Position numbers and translations under genes: made by a program. The notes under the pieces were generated by a model that searched no databases, was not told the DNA's origin, and saw only the letters and a program-made list of their open reading frames with translations. Shown in pieces: positions 52,317 to 61,017 of a DNA stretch of 64,000 bases; within the stretch, counting starts at the first letter, position 1, and every line of letters begins with the position of its first letter. This DNA is from Thermocatellispora tengchongensis (GTDB taxonomy: Bacteria > Actinomycetota > Actinomycetes > Streptosporangiales > Streptosporangiaceae). The stretch covers positions 640,635 through 704,634 of the forward strand of contig NZ_JACHGN010000001.1 in assembly GCF_014202315.1 (NCBI RefSeq), written 5' to 3'.

Positions 52317-53762
52317 ATGGAGCTGTTCACCGGGTCGTACATCGGCGGAGTGTGGCGGGACCCTGCGGGCGGCGCGGTGCGCGACGTGCGCGATCCGGCT
52401 ACCGGCGAGGTCGTGGCGCAGGTGGCGGTGGCCTCCGTGCGCGACTGCGTGGACGCCGTGGCCGCCGCAGAGGCCGCGTTCCCCGAGTGGCGCCGTACGC
52501 CCCCGCGCCGGCGCGGCGAGATCCTGCGCCGGGCGTTCGAGCTGATGATCGAGGAGCGGGAGCGGATCGCCGAGCTGATGGTGCGCGAGAACGGCAAGGT
52601 GATGGCCGACGCGCTGGCCGAGGCCGACTACGCCGCCGAGTTCCTGCGCTGGTTCTCCGAGGAGGCGGTGCGGGTCTTCGGCGACTTCCGGCAGGCGCCC
52701 GCGGGCGACAAGCGCATCCTGGTGACCCGGCAGCCGATCGGGGTCAGCCTGCTGATCACGCCGTGGAACTTCCCCGCCGCGATGGCCACCCGCAAGATCG
52801 GCCCGGCGCTCGCCGCGGGCTGCACGGTGGTGCTCAAGCCCGCCGGTGAGACCCCGCTGACCGCGCTGTACCTGGCCGACCTGCTGGAGCGCGCGGGCGT
52901 GCCCGCCGGGGTCGTCAACGTGGTGGTGCCCGAGCCGCCGGGCGAGGCCGTACGCGCGATGCTGCACCACCCGGCGGTGCGCAAGCTGTCGTTCACCGGC
53001 TCGACCGAGGTGGGCAGGCTGCTGCTGCGCGAGGCCGCCGACCAGGTGATCGACTGCTCGATGGAGCTGGGCGGCAACGCGCCGTTCATCGTGTTCGAGG
53101 ACGCCGACATCGACGCCGCCGTGGCGGGCGCGATGGTGGCCAAGATGCGCAACGGCGGCGCGGCCTGCACCGCCGCCAACCGGTTCTACGTCGCCGAGGC
53201 CGTCCACGACGAGTTCGTGACCAAGCTGGCCGCCGCCATGGGCGGGCTGGGCCTGGGCCACGGCACCGACCCCGCCGGCAAGCTGGGCTCGCTGGTCTCG
53301 ATCGCCGAGCGGGACAAGGTGGCCCGGAAGGTGGCCGACGCGGTCGCCGAGGGCGCCGTGGTCGAGGTCGGGGGCGAGGTGCCCGACCTGCCGGGCGCGT
53401 TCTACCCGGCGACCGTGCTCACCGGCGTGCGGCACGGCGACTCCATCACCACCTCCGAGATCTTCGGCCCGGTCGCGCCGATCGTGTCGTTCGGCCCCGG
53501 CGACGACGTGGTGGCCTGGGCGAACGACACCGAGCAGGGCCTGATCGCCTATGTCTACACCGGTGACCTCGCCCGCGGCATCGCGGTGGCCGAGCGGCTG
53601 GAGAGCGGCATGGTCGCGCTCAACCGCGGCGTCGCCTCCGACCCGGCCGCCCCGTTCGGGGGCGCGAAGCAGAGCGGGATCGGGCGCGAGGGCGCCGCGG
53701 AGGGCGTGCTGGAGTTCCTGGAGGAGAAGTACATCGCGCTGGAGATCCCCGAGCTGGGGTAG
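52317..53762 (+). CDS. Succinate-semialdehyde-type aldehyde dehydrogenase
   Basis: 481 residues. NAD-binding PWNFPAAMATRK, FTGSTEVGRLL, Glu in MELGGNAPF and the nucleophile Cys in GAACTAANR identify the SSADH/GabD branch. ATG 52317 has GGAGG eight bases before it. It oxidises succinate semialdehyde or a related short-chain aldehyde with NAD(P). No GABA transaminase is nearby, so the metabolic link is open. It ends 10 bases before the convergent TetR gene. Confidence 0.87.
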   Translation: MELFTGSYIGGVWRDPAGGAVRDVRDPATGEVVAQVAVASVRDCVDAVAAAEAAFPEWRRTPPRRRGEILRRAFELMIEERERIAELMVRENGKVMADALAEADYAAEFLRWFSEEAVRVFGDFRQAPAGDKRILVTRQPIGVSLLITPWNFPAAMATRKIGPALAAGCTVVLKPAGETPLTALYLADLLERAGVPAGVVNVVVPEPPGEAVRAMLHHPAVRKLSFTGSTEVGRLLLREAADQVIDCSMELGGNAPFIVFEDADIDAAVAGAMVAKMRNGGAACTAANRFYVAEAVHDEFVTKLAAAMGGLGLGHGTDPAGKLGSLVSIAERDKVARKVADAVAEGAVVEVGGEVPDLPGAFYPATVLTGVRHGDSITTSEIFGPVAPIVSFGPGDDVVAWANDTEQGLIAYVYTGDLARGIAVAERLESGMVALNRGVASDPAAPFGGAKQSGIGREGAAEGVLEFLEEKYIALEIPELG

Positions 53763-53771
53763 CGCCGCGGC

Positions 53772-54293
53772 CTACCCGACCATCGCCCGGATGACCTCTT
53801 CGGCGGTGATGCCCTTGGCGTCCAGGTGGCCGGTGGTGGCCATGTCGGCCAGGCCGTGGACGGCGCACAGCACGGCCATCTTCTCCGCCGGGGAGGCGGG
53901 CGCGCCGCCTTGCAGGCCGAGCAGTTCCATCGCCCCCTCGATGGCCCGCTCCAGCTCGGGGTGGGCGGCGGCCGGGATGTGGGAGGCGAACACGAGCCGG
54001 TACTCCTCGCGGTGCGCCATCGCGTACTCGACGTAGGCGGCGTACAGGGCGCGCAGCCGCGGCTTCTTCCCGGTCTCGCGCATCGCGGCGTCGGTGACGT
54101 GCCGGGTGAGGTCCAGGATGATCCGCGCGGCGAGCGCGGCGAGCAGCGCGTTCTTGTCGGCGAAGTGCCGGTACGGCGCGGTGCGCGACACGCCCGCGGC
54201 ATCGCCGACGGCCCGCAGCGTCACCGCTTCGAGGCCGCCCTCGCGCAGCAGCCTGCGCGCGCTTTCGATCAGGCGGCTCCGTGTGTCGTCCAT
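53772..54293 (-). CDS. TetR-family repressor of the molybdenum hydroxylase
   Basis: 173 residues from ATG 54293 (GGAGG about 12 bases upstream; frame open to 54338). Helix-turn-helix VTLRAVGDAAGVSRTAPYRHF at about 25-45, C-terminal helical ligand domain with a TetR_C fold. It is divergent from the molybdenum hydroxylase gene. Two GTTGAC-N3-GTCAAC operators lie between the genes, spaced 22 bp, so it very likely represses both itself and the enzyme. Confidence 0.87.
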   Translation of the reverse strand: MDDTRSRLIESARRLLREGGLEAVTLRAVGDAAGVSRTAPYRHFADKNALLAALAARIILDLTRHVTDAAMRETGKKPRLRALYAAYVEYAMAHREEYRLVFASHIPAAAHPELERAIEGAMELLGLQGGAPASPAEKMAVLCAVHGLADMATTGHLDAKGITAEEVIRAMVG

Positions 54294-54324
54294 CGAGCCC
54301 GGCCACCTCCATGTCCACGATCCA

Positions 54325-54361
54325 GTTGACAACGTCAACGTACCTGGTTGACACTGTCAAC
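54325..54361. promoter_or_regulatory. Twin TetR operators GTTGAC-N3-GTCAAC
   Basis: 54325-54339 (spacer AAC) and 54347-54361 (spacer ACT) are two copies of the same perfect six-base inverted repeat, centres 22 bp apart (two helical turns). The second ends directly at the ATG of the hydroxylase gene. Each contains TTGAC, which may double as a -35. Confidence 0.8.
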
Positions 54362-56902
54362 ATGAAGATCACGGTGAACGGCGTGCCGACCGTGCTCGAC
54401 GGCGGCGAGGCGGACGGCGACGCGGCGGCGGTGGACGTCCTGCGCGACGGACTCGGGCTCACCGGCGCCAAGCCCGTCTGCCGCACCGGTGTGTGCGGCG
54501 CCTGCACCGTCCTGGTGGACGGCACGCCGCGGGTGAGCTGCCTGCTCCCCGCGACCGCGCTGGAAGAGCGCGAGATTGTCACGGCCGAAGGGCTGGATCA
54601 CCCGGTGCAGCGCGCGTTCGCCGCGCACGACGGGCTCCAGTGCGGCTACTGCACGCCCGGCTTCGTGGTGGAGGCCGCGGCGTTCGTGGACCGGTGGCGG
54701 GCCCAGCACGGCGACGTGTCGCCGCCTCGCGAGGAGATCGCCGCGGCGATGGCGGGCCACCTGTGCCGGTGCGGGGCGTACCAGGGCATCTACGAGGCCA
54801 TCGCGGCGACCTGCCGCGGCGAGCACGACGAGCCCGGCACGGCCCCGCCCCCGCGGACCGAGGCCATGGACAAGATCACCGGCCGGGCCCGCTACACCAC
54901 CGACGTGCGCGTCGAGGGGACGCTGGAAGGCGTCATCGTACGCTCGGCCAAGGCGCACGCCCGGATCGGCGCGGTGCGCGCCCCCGAGGGCGTGAAGCTG
55001 GTGGACATGCTCCCGCCCGACCGCACCGTCCGGTACGCCGGCCAGCCCGTCGCGGCCCTGGCCGCGCCCACCCGGCGCGAGGCGCTGGCCCTGGCCGCCC
55101 AGGTGGAGATCGGCTACGTCGAGCTGCCCGCCGCGCTCACCGAGGGCCCCGACGCCCCGCCCGTGTACGACGAGCGCAGCAGGAAGAGCGCCCCCAGCTC
55201 CAGCGAGGGGCTGGGCTTCCCCGGCGGCTGGAACGGCCGCGAAGGCCCCAACGTACGCGGCCCGTTCGGCGCGGTGAGTCACCGCGGGCGCACCGCGCGG
55301 GCCCGGCTGGAGGCCGCCCACCTGCGCGGCGACCCCAACCTGATCACCGGCACGTACACCACCGCGGTCCAGGTGCACACGCCGCTGGAGCCGCACGCCT
55401 GCCTGGCCCGCTGGGACGAGCGCGGCGACCTGCACCTGCACGTGTCCACCCAGACCCTCGGCATGGTGGCCGAGAAGGCGGCCAAGCGCTGGCGGCTCGA
55501 CCCGAGCCGGGTGCACGTGGCGGCCGAGCACGTCGGCGGCGGGTTCGGCGCCAAGAGCGGGCTGACCGCCGATGTCGTGGCCGCGGTCGAGCTGGCGCGG
55601 GCGTACGGCGCGCCGGTGCGGGTCGCGCTCAGCCGGGCCGAGGAGCTGACCGACGCGGGCAGCAGGCCGGGCACCCGCACCAAGATCGCGCTGCTCATGG
55701 ACGGCGACGGCGACCTGGCCGCCCTGGAGCTGGACGTCTACGGCCGGGGCGGTGTCGCGATCGGCTCCGGCGTCGCGCTGCTGGCCCGCATGATGTACGG
55801 CACCGCGCCGCGCCGCCTGCGCGACTACGACGTGGTCACCAACGAGCCGCCCGGCACCCCGTTCCGCGGCCCCGGCGCGCCCCCGATGCACTGGGCGCTG
55901 GAGCAGGCCGTGGACGACGCCGCCCACGTGCGCGGCGAGGACCCGATCGCGCTGCGCCGCCGCTGGGACGGCAACCCCAAACGGCGCGCCCTGTACGACT
56001 GGGCCGCCGCGCTGCCCGTGTGGCGGGAGCGGCCCCGCACCGGCTCGCAGACCGGCAGGTTCCGCCGGGGCGTCGGCGTGGCCGCGGCCAACTGGCTCTA
56101 CATCCTCGACCCCGGCGCGCGGGTGGAGCTGGAGGTGCAGGGCGACGTGGTGGTGGCCCGCACCGCGACCCAGGACATCGGCACCGGCATCCGCGGCGTC
56201 ATCGCCGGGGTGCTGCGCGAGGAGCTGGGCCTGCCGCCGGAGCGGGTGCGCGTGGAGATCGGCCGCACCGGCACGGTGTACGGGCCGCCCGCGCTGGGCA
56301 GCCGCACCACGACCTCGGTGGTCTCGGCGCTGCACGACGCGGTGGCCAAGCTGCGCCGGGCCGGCCTCGCCGACGGACGCAAGGTGGTCGGCAAGCGGCG
56401 CGGCGACCGGCGCGGCTACCTCACCCTGATCCCGGTGGGCGGCATGGCCCTGGGCCGCGGGATGAGCGGCGCGGTGCACGTCACCGAGGTCGAGGTGGAC
56501 ACCCGGCTCGGCGTGGTGCGCCCGCTGCGCGTGTGGGGCGGCCTGGCGGTCGGCCGGGTGCACTCCGAGCGGATGGCGCGCAACCAGTGCGAGGGCGCCA
56601 TCGTCCAGGGCATCGGCTACGCCCTGTACGAGGAGCGCCTGGTCGATCCGGTGACCGGCCACGTCATGACGGCGAGCCTGGAGGACTACCGCATCCCCGG
56701 CATCGGCGACGCGCCGGAGATGACGATCCACTTCCACCAGGACGGCTGGGACCACGTGCACGGCGGCGGGGTCGGCATCGGCGAGATCTCCACCGTCGGC
56801 GTGGCCGCGTCGATCGGCAACGCCGTGCACAACGCCACCGGCTGGCGCCCCCGCGACCTGCCCATCCGCCCCGACCGCGTGCTCGAAGGGATTCGCCGAT
56901 GA
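54362..56902 (+). CDS. Xanthine-dehydrogenase-family fused [2Fe-2S]/molybdenum subunit
   Basis: 846 residues joining two subunits that are usually separate. Residues 1-160 hold the plant-type [2Fe-2S] (VCRTGVCGACTVL...) and alpha-helical [2Fe-2S] (QCGYCTPGF, LCRCGAYQG) clusters. About 170-846 form the molybdopterin domain with QVHTPLEPHA, GGGFGAKSG, FRGPGAPP and the catalytic Glu in GIGEISTVG. The enzyme hydroxylates an aldehyde or N-heterocycle with water as oxygen donor. Its stop overlaps the ATG of the FAD subunit gene. Divergent TetR and twin operators control it. Confidence 0.9.
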   Translation: MKITVNGVPTVLDGGEADGDAAAVDVLRDGLGLTGAKPVCRTGVCGACTVLVDGTPRVSCLLPATALEEREIVTAEGLDHPVQRAFAAHDGLQCGYCTPGFVVEAAAFVDRWRAQHGDVSPPREEIAAAMAGHLCRCGAYQGIYEAIAATCRGEHDEPGTAPPPRTEAMDKITGRARYTTDVRVEGTLEGVIVRSAKAHARIGAVRAPEGVKLVDMLPPDRTVRYAGQPVAALAAPTRREALALAAQVEIGYVELPAALTEGPDAPPVYDERSRKSAPSSSEGLGFPGGWNGREGPNVRGPFGAVSHRGRTARARLEAAHLRGDPNLITGTYTTAVQVHTPLEPHACLARWDERGDLHLHVSTQTLGMVAEKAAKRWRLDPSRVHVAAEHVGGGFGAKSGLTADVVAAVELARAYGAPVRVALSRAEELTDAGSRPGTRTKIALLMDGDGDLAALELDVYGRGGVAIGSGVALLARMMYGTAPRRLRDYDVVTNEPPGTPFRGPGAPPMHWALEQAVDDAAHVRGEDPIALRRRWDGNPKRRALYDWAAALPVWRERPRTGSQTGRFRRGVGVAAANWLYILDPGARVELEVQGDVVVARTATQDIGTGIRGVIAGVLREELGLPPERVRVEIGRTGTVYGPPALGSRTTTSVVSALHDAVAKLRRAGLADGRKVVGKRRGDRRGYLTLIPVGGMALGRGMSGAVHVTEVEVDTRLGVVRPLRVWGGLAVGRVHSERMARNQCEGAIVQGIGYALYEERLVDPVTGHVMTASLEDYRIPGIGDAPEMTIHFHQDGWDHVHGGGVGIGEISTVGVAASIGNAVHNATGWRPRDLPIRPDRVLEGIRR

Positions 56903-57801
56903 CCATGACGCTGGACGAGCTCACCGGGGCGGAGGGGGAGTTCCGCGCGGGCGGCACCGACCTGATGGCCCGGCCGGCGCGCGGGCCGCACATCGACCTG
57001 ACCGGGGTCGCGGCCCTGGCCGGGGGGATCACCTGGCGGGCCGACGGCTCGGCCAGGATCGGCGCGCTGACCACGGTCGCGGTCCTGGCCCGGGACGAGC
57101 GGCTGGCGGCGGCGTACCCGTCGCTGGCGCGCACCGCGGCCGGGCTGGCCACCCCGCAGATCAGGGAGGCCGGCACCCTGGGCGGCAACCTGCTGCAGCG
57201 CAACCGGTGCCCGTACTTCCGCAGCCCGGCCTTCACCTGCCACCAGAAGGGCGGCACGTCCTGCCCGGCCCGCGACGGCATCGGGCTGCACGCCACGGTG
57301 ATCGAGTCGGGGCCGTGCATCGCGCCGCACCCGTCGTCGCTGGCCATGGCCCTGCTCGGGTACGAGGCCCAGGTGGAGGTGCACGGGCGCGGGCTGGTGC
57401 CGGTGGGGGAGCTGTACTCCGACGATCCGGCGCGGGACCACCTGCTCGGCCCGGGAGAGGTGCTGGTCGCGGTGGAGCTGCCGCCGCCGCTGCCGGGCGA
57501 GCGGGGCGCGTACAAGCGGGCGATCGGGCGGGCGGAGGCCGAGTGGCCGCTGGCCGAGGCGACCGCGCGGGTGGTGGTCGAGGACGGCGCGATCGTGTTC
57601 GCCACGGTCGCGGTGGGCGGCGTCGCGCGGACGCCGCTGCGGCTGCCGGAGGTCGAGGAGGCCCTGGTCGGCGGGGAGAGCCTGGAGCGTGCCGCGGATC
57701 TGGCGGCGCGGCGGTGCGCGCCCGGCGGGCCGGCGGCGTACAAGGCGGCGCTGCTGACCGGGACGGTGCTGGAGGTCCTGGAGCGGTGTACGGCCGACTA
57801 G
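56899..57801 (+). CDS. Molybdenum hydroxylase FAD-binding subunit
   Basis: 300 residues with the FAD-binding AGGTDLMA and TLGGNLLQRNRCPYFR motifs. Cysteines in RCPYFR...FTCHQKGGTSCPA match the extra [4Fe-4S] site of PaoB-like subunits. The subunit passes electrons from the Fe-S clusters to NAD+ or another acceptor. ATGA overlap with the upstream gene couples translation. A terminator follows the stop by nine bases. Confidence 0.88.
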   Translation: MTMTLDELTGAEGEFRAGGTDLMARPARGPHIDLTGVAALAGGITWRADGSARIGALTTVAVLARDERLAAAYPSLARTAAGLATPQIREAGTLGGNLLQRNRCPYFRSPAFTCHQKGGTSCPARDGIGLHATVIESGPCIAPHPSSLAMALLGYEAQVEVHGRGLVPVGELYSDDPARDHLLGPGEVLVAVELPPPLPGERGAYKRAIGRAEAEWPLAEATARVVVEDGAIVFATVAVGGVARTPLRLPEVEEALVGGESLERAADLAARRCAPGGPAAYKAALLTGTVLEVLERCTAD

Positions 57802-57810
57802 GTCGATTTA

Positions 57811-57842
57811 CCCGACTTGCCGCTCAAGAGCGGCAGGTCGGG
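57811..57842. terminator. Bidirectional terminator after the FAD subunit
   Basis: CCCGACTTGCCGCTC (57811-57825) pairs with 57828-57842 apart from one T-G wobble; the loop is small. Its left half overlaps the end of the - strand gene at 57824, so it can stop transcription from both sides. Confidence 0.65.
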
Positions 57843-58306
57843 ATTTCGTCGCCATTGTTGTATTTAATGGTCTCGCCGTCGCGCATCTCCAGATAATACG
57901 CCGAGACCCAGACCTCGCCGATCTTCTCCCGGTCGAGCAGGAGCCACCAGTGCTCGGGCCCCTTCGGCCCTTCGAATTCGCGTCCCCGTATTTTGCAGCG
58001 CACGTGGTGCACGCCGCTGTAAACCGTGCCGGCGAGGCAGTCCTTGCAGTCGGGCCGGGTGTAGGCCACCGGCGAGCCCGCGATCGTCACCTCACCGTAG
58101 GCCGGCGTGATCGTGGCGGAACCCGTGCTGGTCGCGGTGGGGGTGGCGGCCTTCTGGCCGGAGAACGCGATGACCGCCGAGATCACCGTCGCCACCCCCG
58201 CGACGATCGCGGACAGGAGGGTCTGCCATCCTTTAAGCTCTTTCAGGGTTGATCCGACGCCGGGTTTTTGGTTGGAGTTGTTCGGTTTCTCCCTGCGTAG
58301 TTTCAT
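57824..58306 (-). CDS. Hypothetical membrane-anchored exported protein
   Basis: 160 residues with a basic N-terminus (MKLRREKPNNSNQK), a membrane helix at about 28-48 and a Thr/Ala linker. The outer part (about 65-160) has CKDC and other cysteines and a tryptophan-rich EHWWLLL segment. Base composition is less GC-rich than its neighbours. No family is recognised. Confidence 0.65.
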   Translation of the reverse strand: MKLRREKPNNSNQKPGVGSTLKELKGWQTLLSAIVAGVATVISAVIAFSGQKAATPTATSTGSATITPAYGEVTIAGSPVAYTRPDCKDCLAGTVYSGVHHVRCKIRGREFEGPKGPEHWWLLLDREKIGEVWVSAYYLEMRDGETIKYNNGDEIPTCRS

Positions 58307-58377
58307 GGTATTTCGATGGTACCCATTTTCGCCGTCCGTAATGGATGGCCATCGTGTGGGCGGGGTACCTGTACATT

Positions 58378-59580
58378 ATGACCGCCAATATGCAAATATT
58401 TCCCGCAGCAGGACCGTCGCTGGTCGCCGTCGAGGGCGGCCACCGCGAGATGGGGGCCATGCTCGGCCGCCAGACCCGCGACCTCGTCGTCCGGAGCCTG
58501 GACGTCTACTACCGCCGCTTCCGCGACCAGGCCGGGCTGAGCGAGGCCGACGTGATGCGCTGGGGCTCGGTCTTCCTCGGCGTGGCCCGCGAGTACCACC
58601 CCGGCATCGCCGCCATGCTCAAAGGGCTCGCCGAGGGCGCGGGGCAGCGGGCCGAGCACATCGCCGCGCTCAACGCCCGTACCGAGCTGCTGTACGGCAC
58701 CGGCTACCGCGAGGAGGGCTGCACCTCCCTGGCCGTGCTCCCCGGCCACACGGCCGACGGGCACGCGCTGCTCGCGCAGAACTGGGACTGGCACCCCGAG
58801 CAGGCGCCGGTCACGTTCCTGCTGGCCACCCGCGACCCCGAGGGCTTCACCGTGCTCACCCTGGCCGAGGCCGGCATGCTGGCCAAGAGCGGCCTCAACT
58901 CCGCCGGGCTCGGCGTGTGCGCCAACCTGCTGGTCTCCGACCGCGACCGGGGCGGGCGCGGCGTGCCGTACCACTTCCTGCTGCGCGGGGTGCTGGAGTC
59001 GCCGCGGATGAGCGTCGCGCTGCGCCGCACGCTCGACGTCACCCGCGTCTCCTCCGGCAACCTGCTGATCGGTGACGCCGGGGGCGAGGCCATCGACCTG
59101 GAGGTCGCGCCCGGCGTCTTCGGCCACCTGCTGCCCGAGGGTGGCCTGCTGGCGCACTCCAACCACTTCCAGTGCCCGCTCCCGCTGCGCGATGAGAAGG
59201 TGCGCAGCTCGGCGCTGACCCTGCTGCGCGCCGTCCGCGTACGCCACCTGCTCCAGGACGCCGCGGCCGCCCGCGCGGTGACCACCACCGACATCGTGGC
59301 GGCGCTGCGCGACCACTACTCCCACCCCGACGGCGTGTGCCGGCACCGCGACCCCGAGACCTCCGAGTCGGAGGCGTGCGTGTCGGTCTACTCGATCGTG
59401 ATGGACCTCACCGCCCGCGAGCTGTTCATCGCCGGCCACCCGGTCTGCGGCCAGGCGTACGCGCGGTGGCGGCTCGACGACCTCTTCACCGAGGGCCACG
59501 AGCCCGAGGTGTGCTTCGCGCCGGCCGCCGACGGGCGGCGGATCGACGGGAACGTACGCCCGCATACGCTCCCGGTATGA
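58378..59580 (+). CDS. C45-family peptidase/acyltransferase-like protein
   Basis: 400 residues resembling isopenicillin N acyltransferase-type (AAT) hydrolases. The autoproteolytic nucleophile is probably Cys115 in REEGCTSLAV, followed by WDWHPEQ and NSAGLGVCAN, typical of N-terminal-nucleophile enzymes. It may cleave amide bonds of N-acyl compounds or penicillin-like substrates. The ATG at 58378 has no obvious ribosome site; an ATG at 58390 is possible. Confidence 0.78.
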   Translation: MTANMQIFPAAGPSLVAVEGGHREMGAMLGRQTRDLVVRSLDVYYRRFRDQAGLSEADVMRWGSVFLGVAREYHPGIAAMLKGLAEGAGQRAEHIAALNARTELLYGTGYREEGCTSLAVLPGHTADGHALLAQNWDWHPEQAPVTFLLATRDPEGFTVLTLAEAGMLAKSGLNSAGLGVCANLLVSDRDRGGRGVPYHFLLRGVLESPRMSVALRRTLDVTRVSSGNLLIGDAGGEAIDLEVAPGVFGHLLPEGGLLAHSNHFQCPLPLRDEKVRSSALTLLRAVRVRHLLQDAAAARAVTTTDIVAALRDHYSHPDGVCRHRDPETSESEACVSVYSIVMDLTARELFIAGHPVCGQAYARWRLDDLFTEGHEPEVCFAPAADGRRIDGNVRPHTLPV

Positions 59581-59614
59581 CGACCGTGGCCCGCCCGGCG
59601 GCCACTCTGTAAGG

Positions 59615-60739
59615 ATGAACACGGTGAAGACGACCGGCCGGCAGCAGGTGGGCGACGCGGTGCTCGCGCTCGTCCTGACCGCGCTCGCCCTGGTCGTCAC
59701 CGGCGCCGGCGCCGCCTACTACGCGGCGCCGGGCCAGCGGCTCGACATGCTCGGCGGCGCCTTCGTCGCGGCGACGGGCCTGGCCCTCGCGGTACGCCGC
59801 AGGTGGCCGGCTGCCGTGCTCGCGGTCGCCACCGTGAGCACGGCGGCGTACCTGGTGCTCGGCTACCCCTACGGCCTGATCATGGTCTGCTTCCTGGTGG
59901 CCGTCTACACAGCGGCGCGGCACCTGCCGCCGGCCCGGTCGGTGCCGCTCGCGGTGGCCGCGCTCGTCCTGCTGCTGGCGCACATCTTCACCAACGACGC
60001 CGCGCTGCCCGGTGCGCTCGGCCTGATCCCCGCCTCGGCCTGGGTGATCGTGCCGCTGTCGGCCGGGATCACGGTGCGCGTGGTCCGCGAGTCGGCCGCG
60101 CGCGAACGCGCCGAGACGATCCGCCGCCGCGTGGACGGCGAGCGGCTGCGCGTCGCCCAGGAGGTGCACGACATCGTCGGGCACGGCCTGGCCGCGATCA
60201 AGATGCAGGCCGACGTGGCCTTGCACCTGCTGGCCAGGAAGCCCGAGCAGGCCCGCGTCGCGCTGGAGGCCATCAGCCGCACCAGCGGCACGGCCCTGGA
60301 CGAGCTGCGCGCCACGCTCGCCGCCGTACGCGAGAACGACACCGTGCGCTCCCCGGCGGCGAGCCTGTCCCGCCTGGACGAGCTGCGGCAGCGGATGAGC
60401 GAGGCCGGGGTCCAGGTGCGGCTGGAGCGCAGCGGCACGCCACGCCCGCTGCCCGAGGCCGTCGATCTGACCGGCTACCGCGTGGTGCAGGAGTCGCTGA
60501 CCAACGTGCTGCGCCACGGCGGCGCCGGCCAGGCCACGGTCAGCGTGCGCTACGCGCCCGACGCCGTGATCCTGGCGATCACCAACCCGGTGGCCGGCGA
60601 GCCCGCCCGCGGGGGCGGGCTCGGCATCCCCGGCATGCGCGACCGGGTGCTCGCCCTGGGCGGCGAGTTCTCCGCCGGCCCCGCCCCCGGCGACCGCTTC
60701 GAGGTGCACGCCAGTCTTCCGATCGGAGGCCACCCGTGA
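59615..60739 (+). CDS. NarL/DesK-type sensor histidine kinase
   Basis: 374 residues. Five or six membrane segments (about 15-155) precede a HisKA_3 dimerisation region with phosphoacceptor His185 in QEVHDIVGHGL and a GHKL ATPase domain (YRVVQESLTNVLRHG, GLGIPGMRDR). The signal is unknown. Its stop overlaps the start of the partner response-regulator gene, which is broken by an insertion about 150 bases in. Confidence 0.88.
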   Translation: MNTVKTTGRQQVGDAVLALVLTALALVVTGAGAAYYAAPGQRLDMLGGAFVAATGLALAVRRRWPAAVLAVATVSTAAYLVLGYPYGLIMVCFLVAVYTAARHLPPARSVPLAVAALVLLLAHIFTNDAALPGALGLIPASAWVIVPLSAGITVRVVRESAARERAETIRRRVDGERLRVAQEVHDIVGHGLAAIKMQADVALHLLARKPEQARVALEAISRTSGTALDELRATLAAVRENDTVRSPAASLSRLDELRQRMSEAGVQVRLERSGTPRPLPEAVDLTGYRVVQESLTNVLRHGGAGQATVSVRYAPDAVILAITNPVAGEPARGGGLGIPGMRDRVLALGGEFSAGPAPGDRFEVHASLPIGGHP

Positions 60740-61017
60740 TCAGCGTGCTGATCGTCGACGACCAGGACCTCGTCCGCCTCGGCCTGCGCACCCTGGTCGA
60801 GAGCGAGGACGACCTGGCCTTCGCCGGAGAGGCGGCCGACGGCCTCGCCGCCGTCCAGCGGGCCCGCGAGCTGCGCCCGGACGTCGTGCACATCACCGAG
60901 CTAGGCGTGATCATGGGACTGACCTGCGGTTTCATCCCTACGCGGCGGCGGTTTCGCCGTCTTGGCCCGTGGCTGGCCCGTGGATTTCCAGCGCATTCAC
61001 GCTGGTCAGAGCCTTGA
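60736..61017 (+). pseudogene. Response regulator truncated by element insertion
   Basis: The GTG at 60736 overlaps the kinase stop and the first 51 residues are a normal receiver domain (VISVLIVDDQDLVRLGLRTL..., ELRPDVV). At about 60889, where LLMDIRMP-type sequence with the phosphoacceptor Asp should follow, the frame changes to unrelated sequence (HITELGVIMG...) running to 61017. The Asp and the whole DNA-binding domain are lost here. The rest may lie beyond the element, outside the window. Confidence 0.75.
60885..60911. other. Probable left attachment-site region of the element
   Basis: The change from response-regulator to foreign sequence at about 60889 lies 50 bases from the integrase stop. 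ATCAC (60892-60896) and GTGAT (60907-60911) form an inverted repeat around a 10-base centre, the shape of a tyrosine-recombinase core site. The other att copy is not in this window, so the exact core is unknown. Confidence 0.35.

Noticed and set aside
54335..56830. An 831-residue - strand frame opposite the molybdenum hydroxylase
   Set aside because: Antisense shadow; the + strand carries all cofactor motifs and the operators fit its start.
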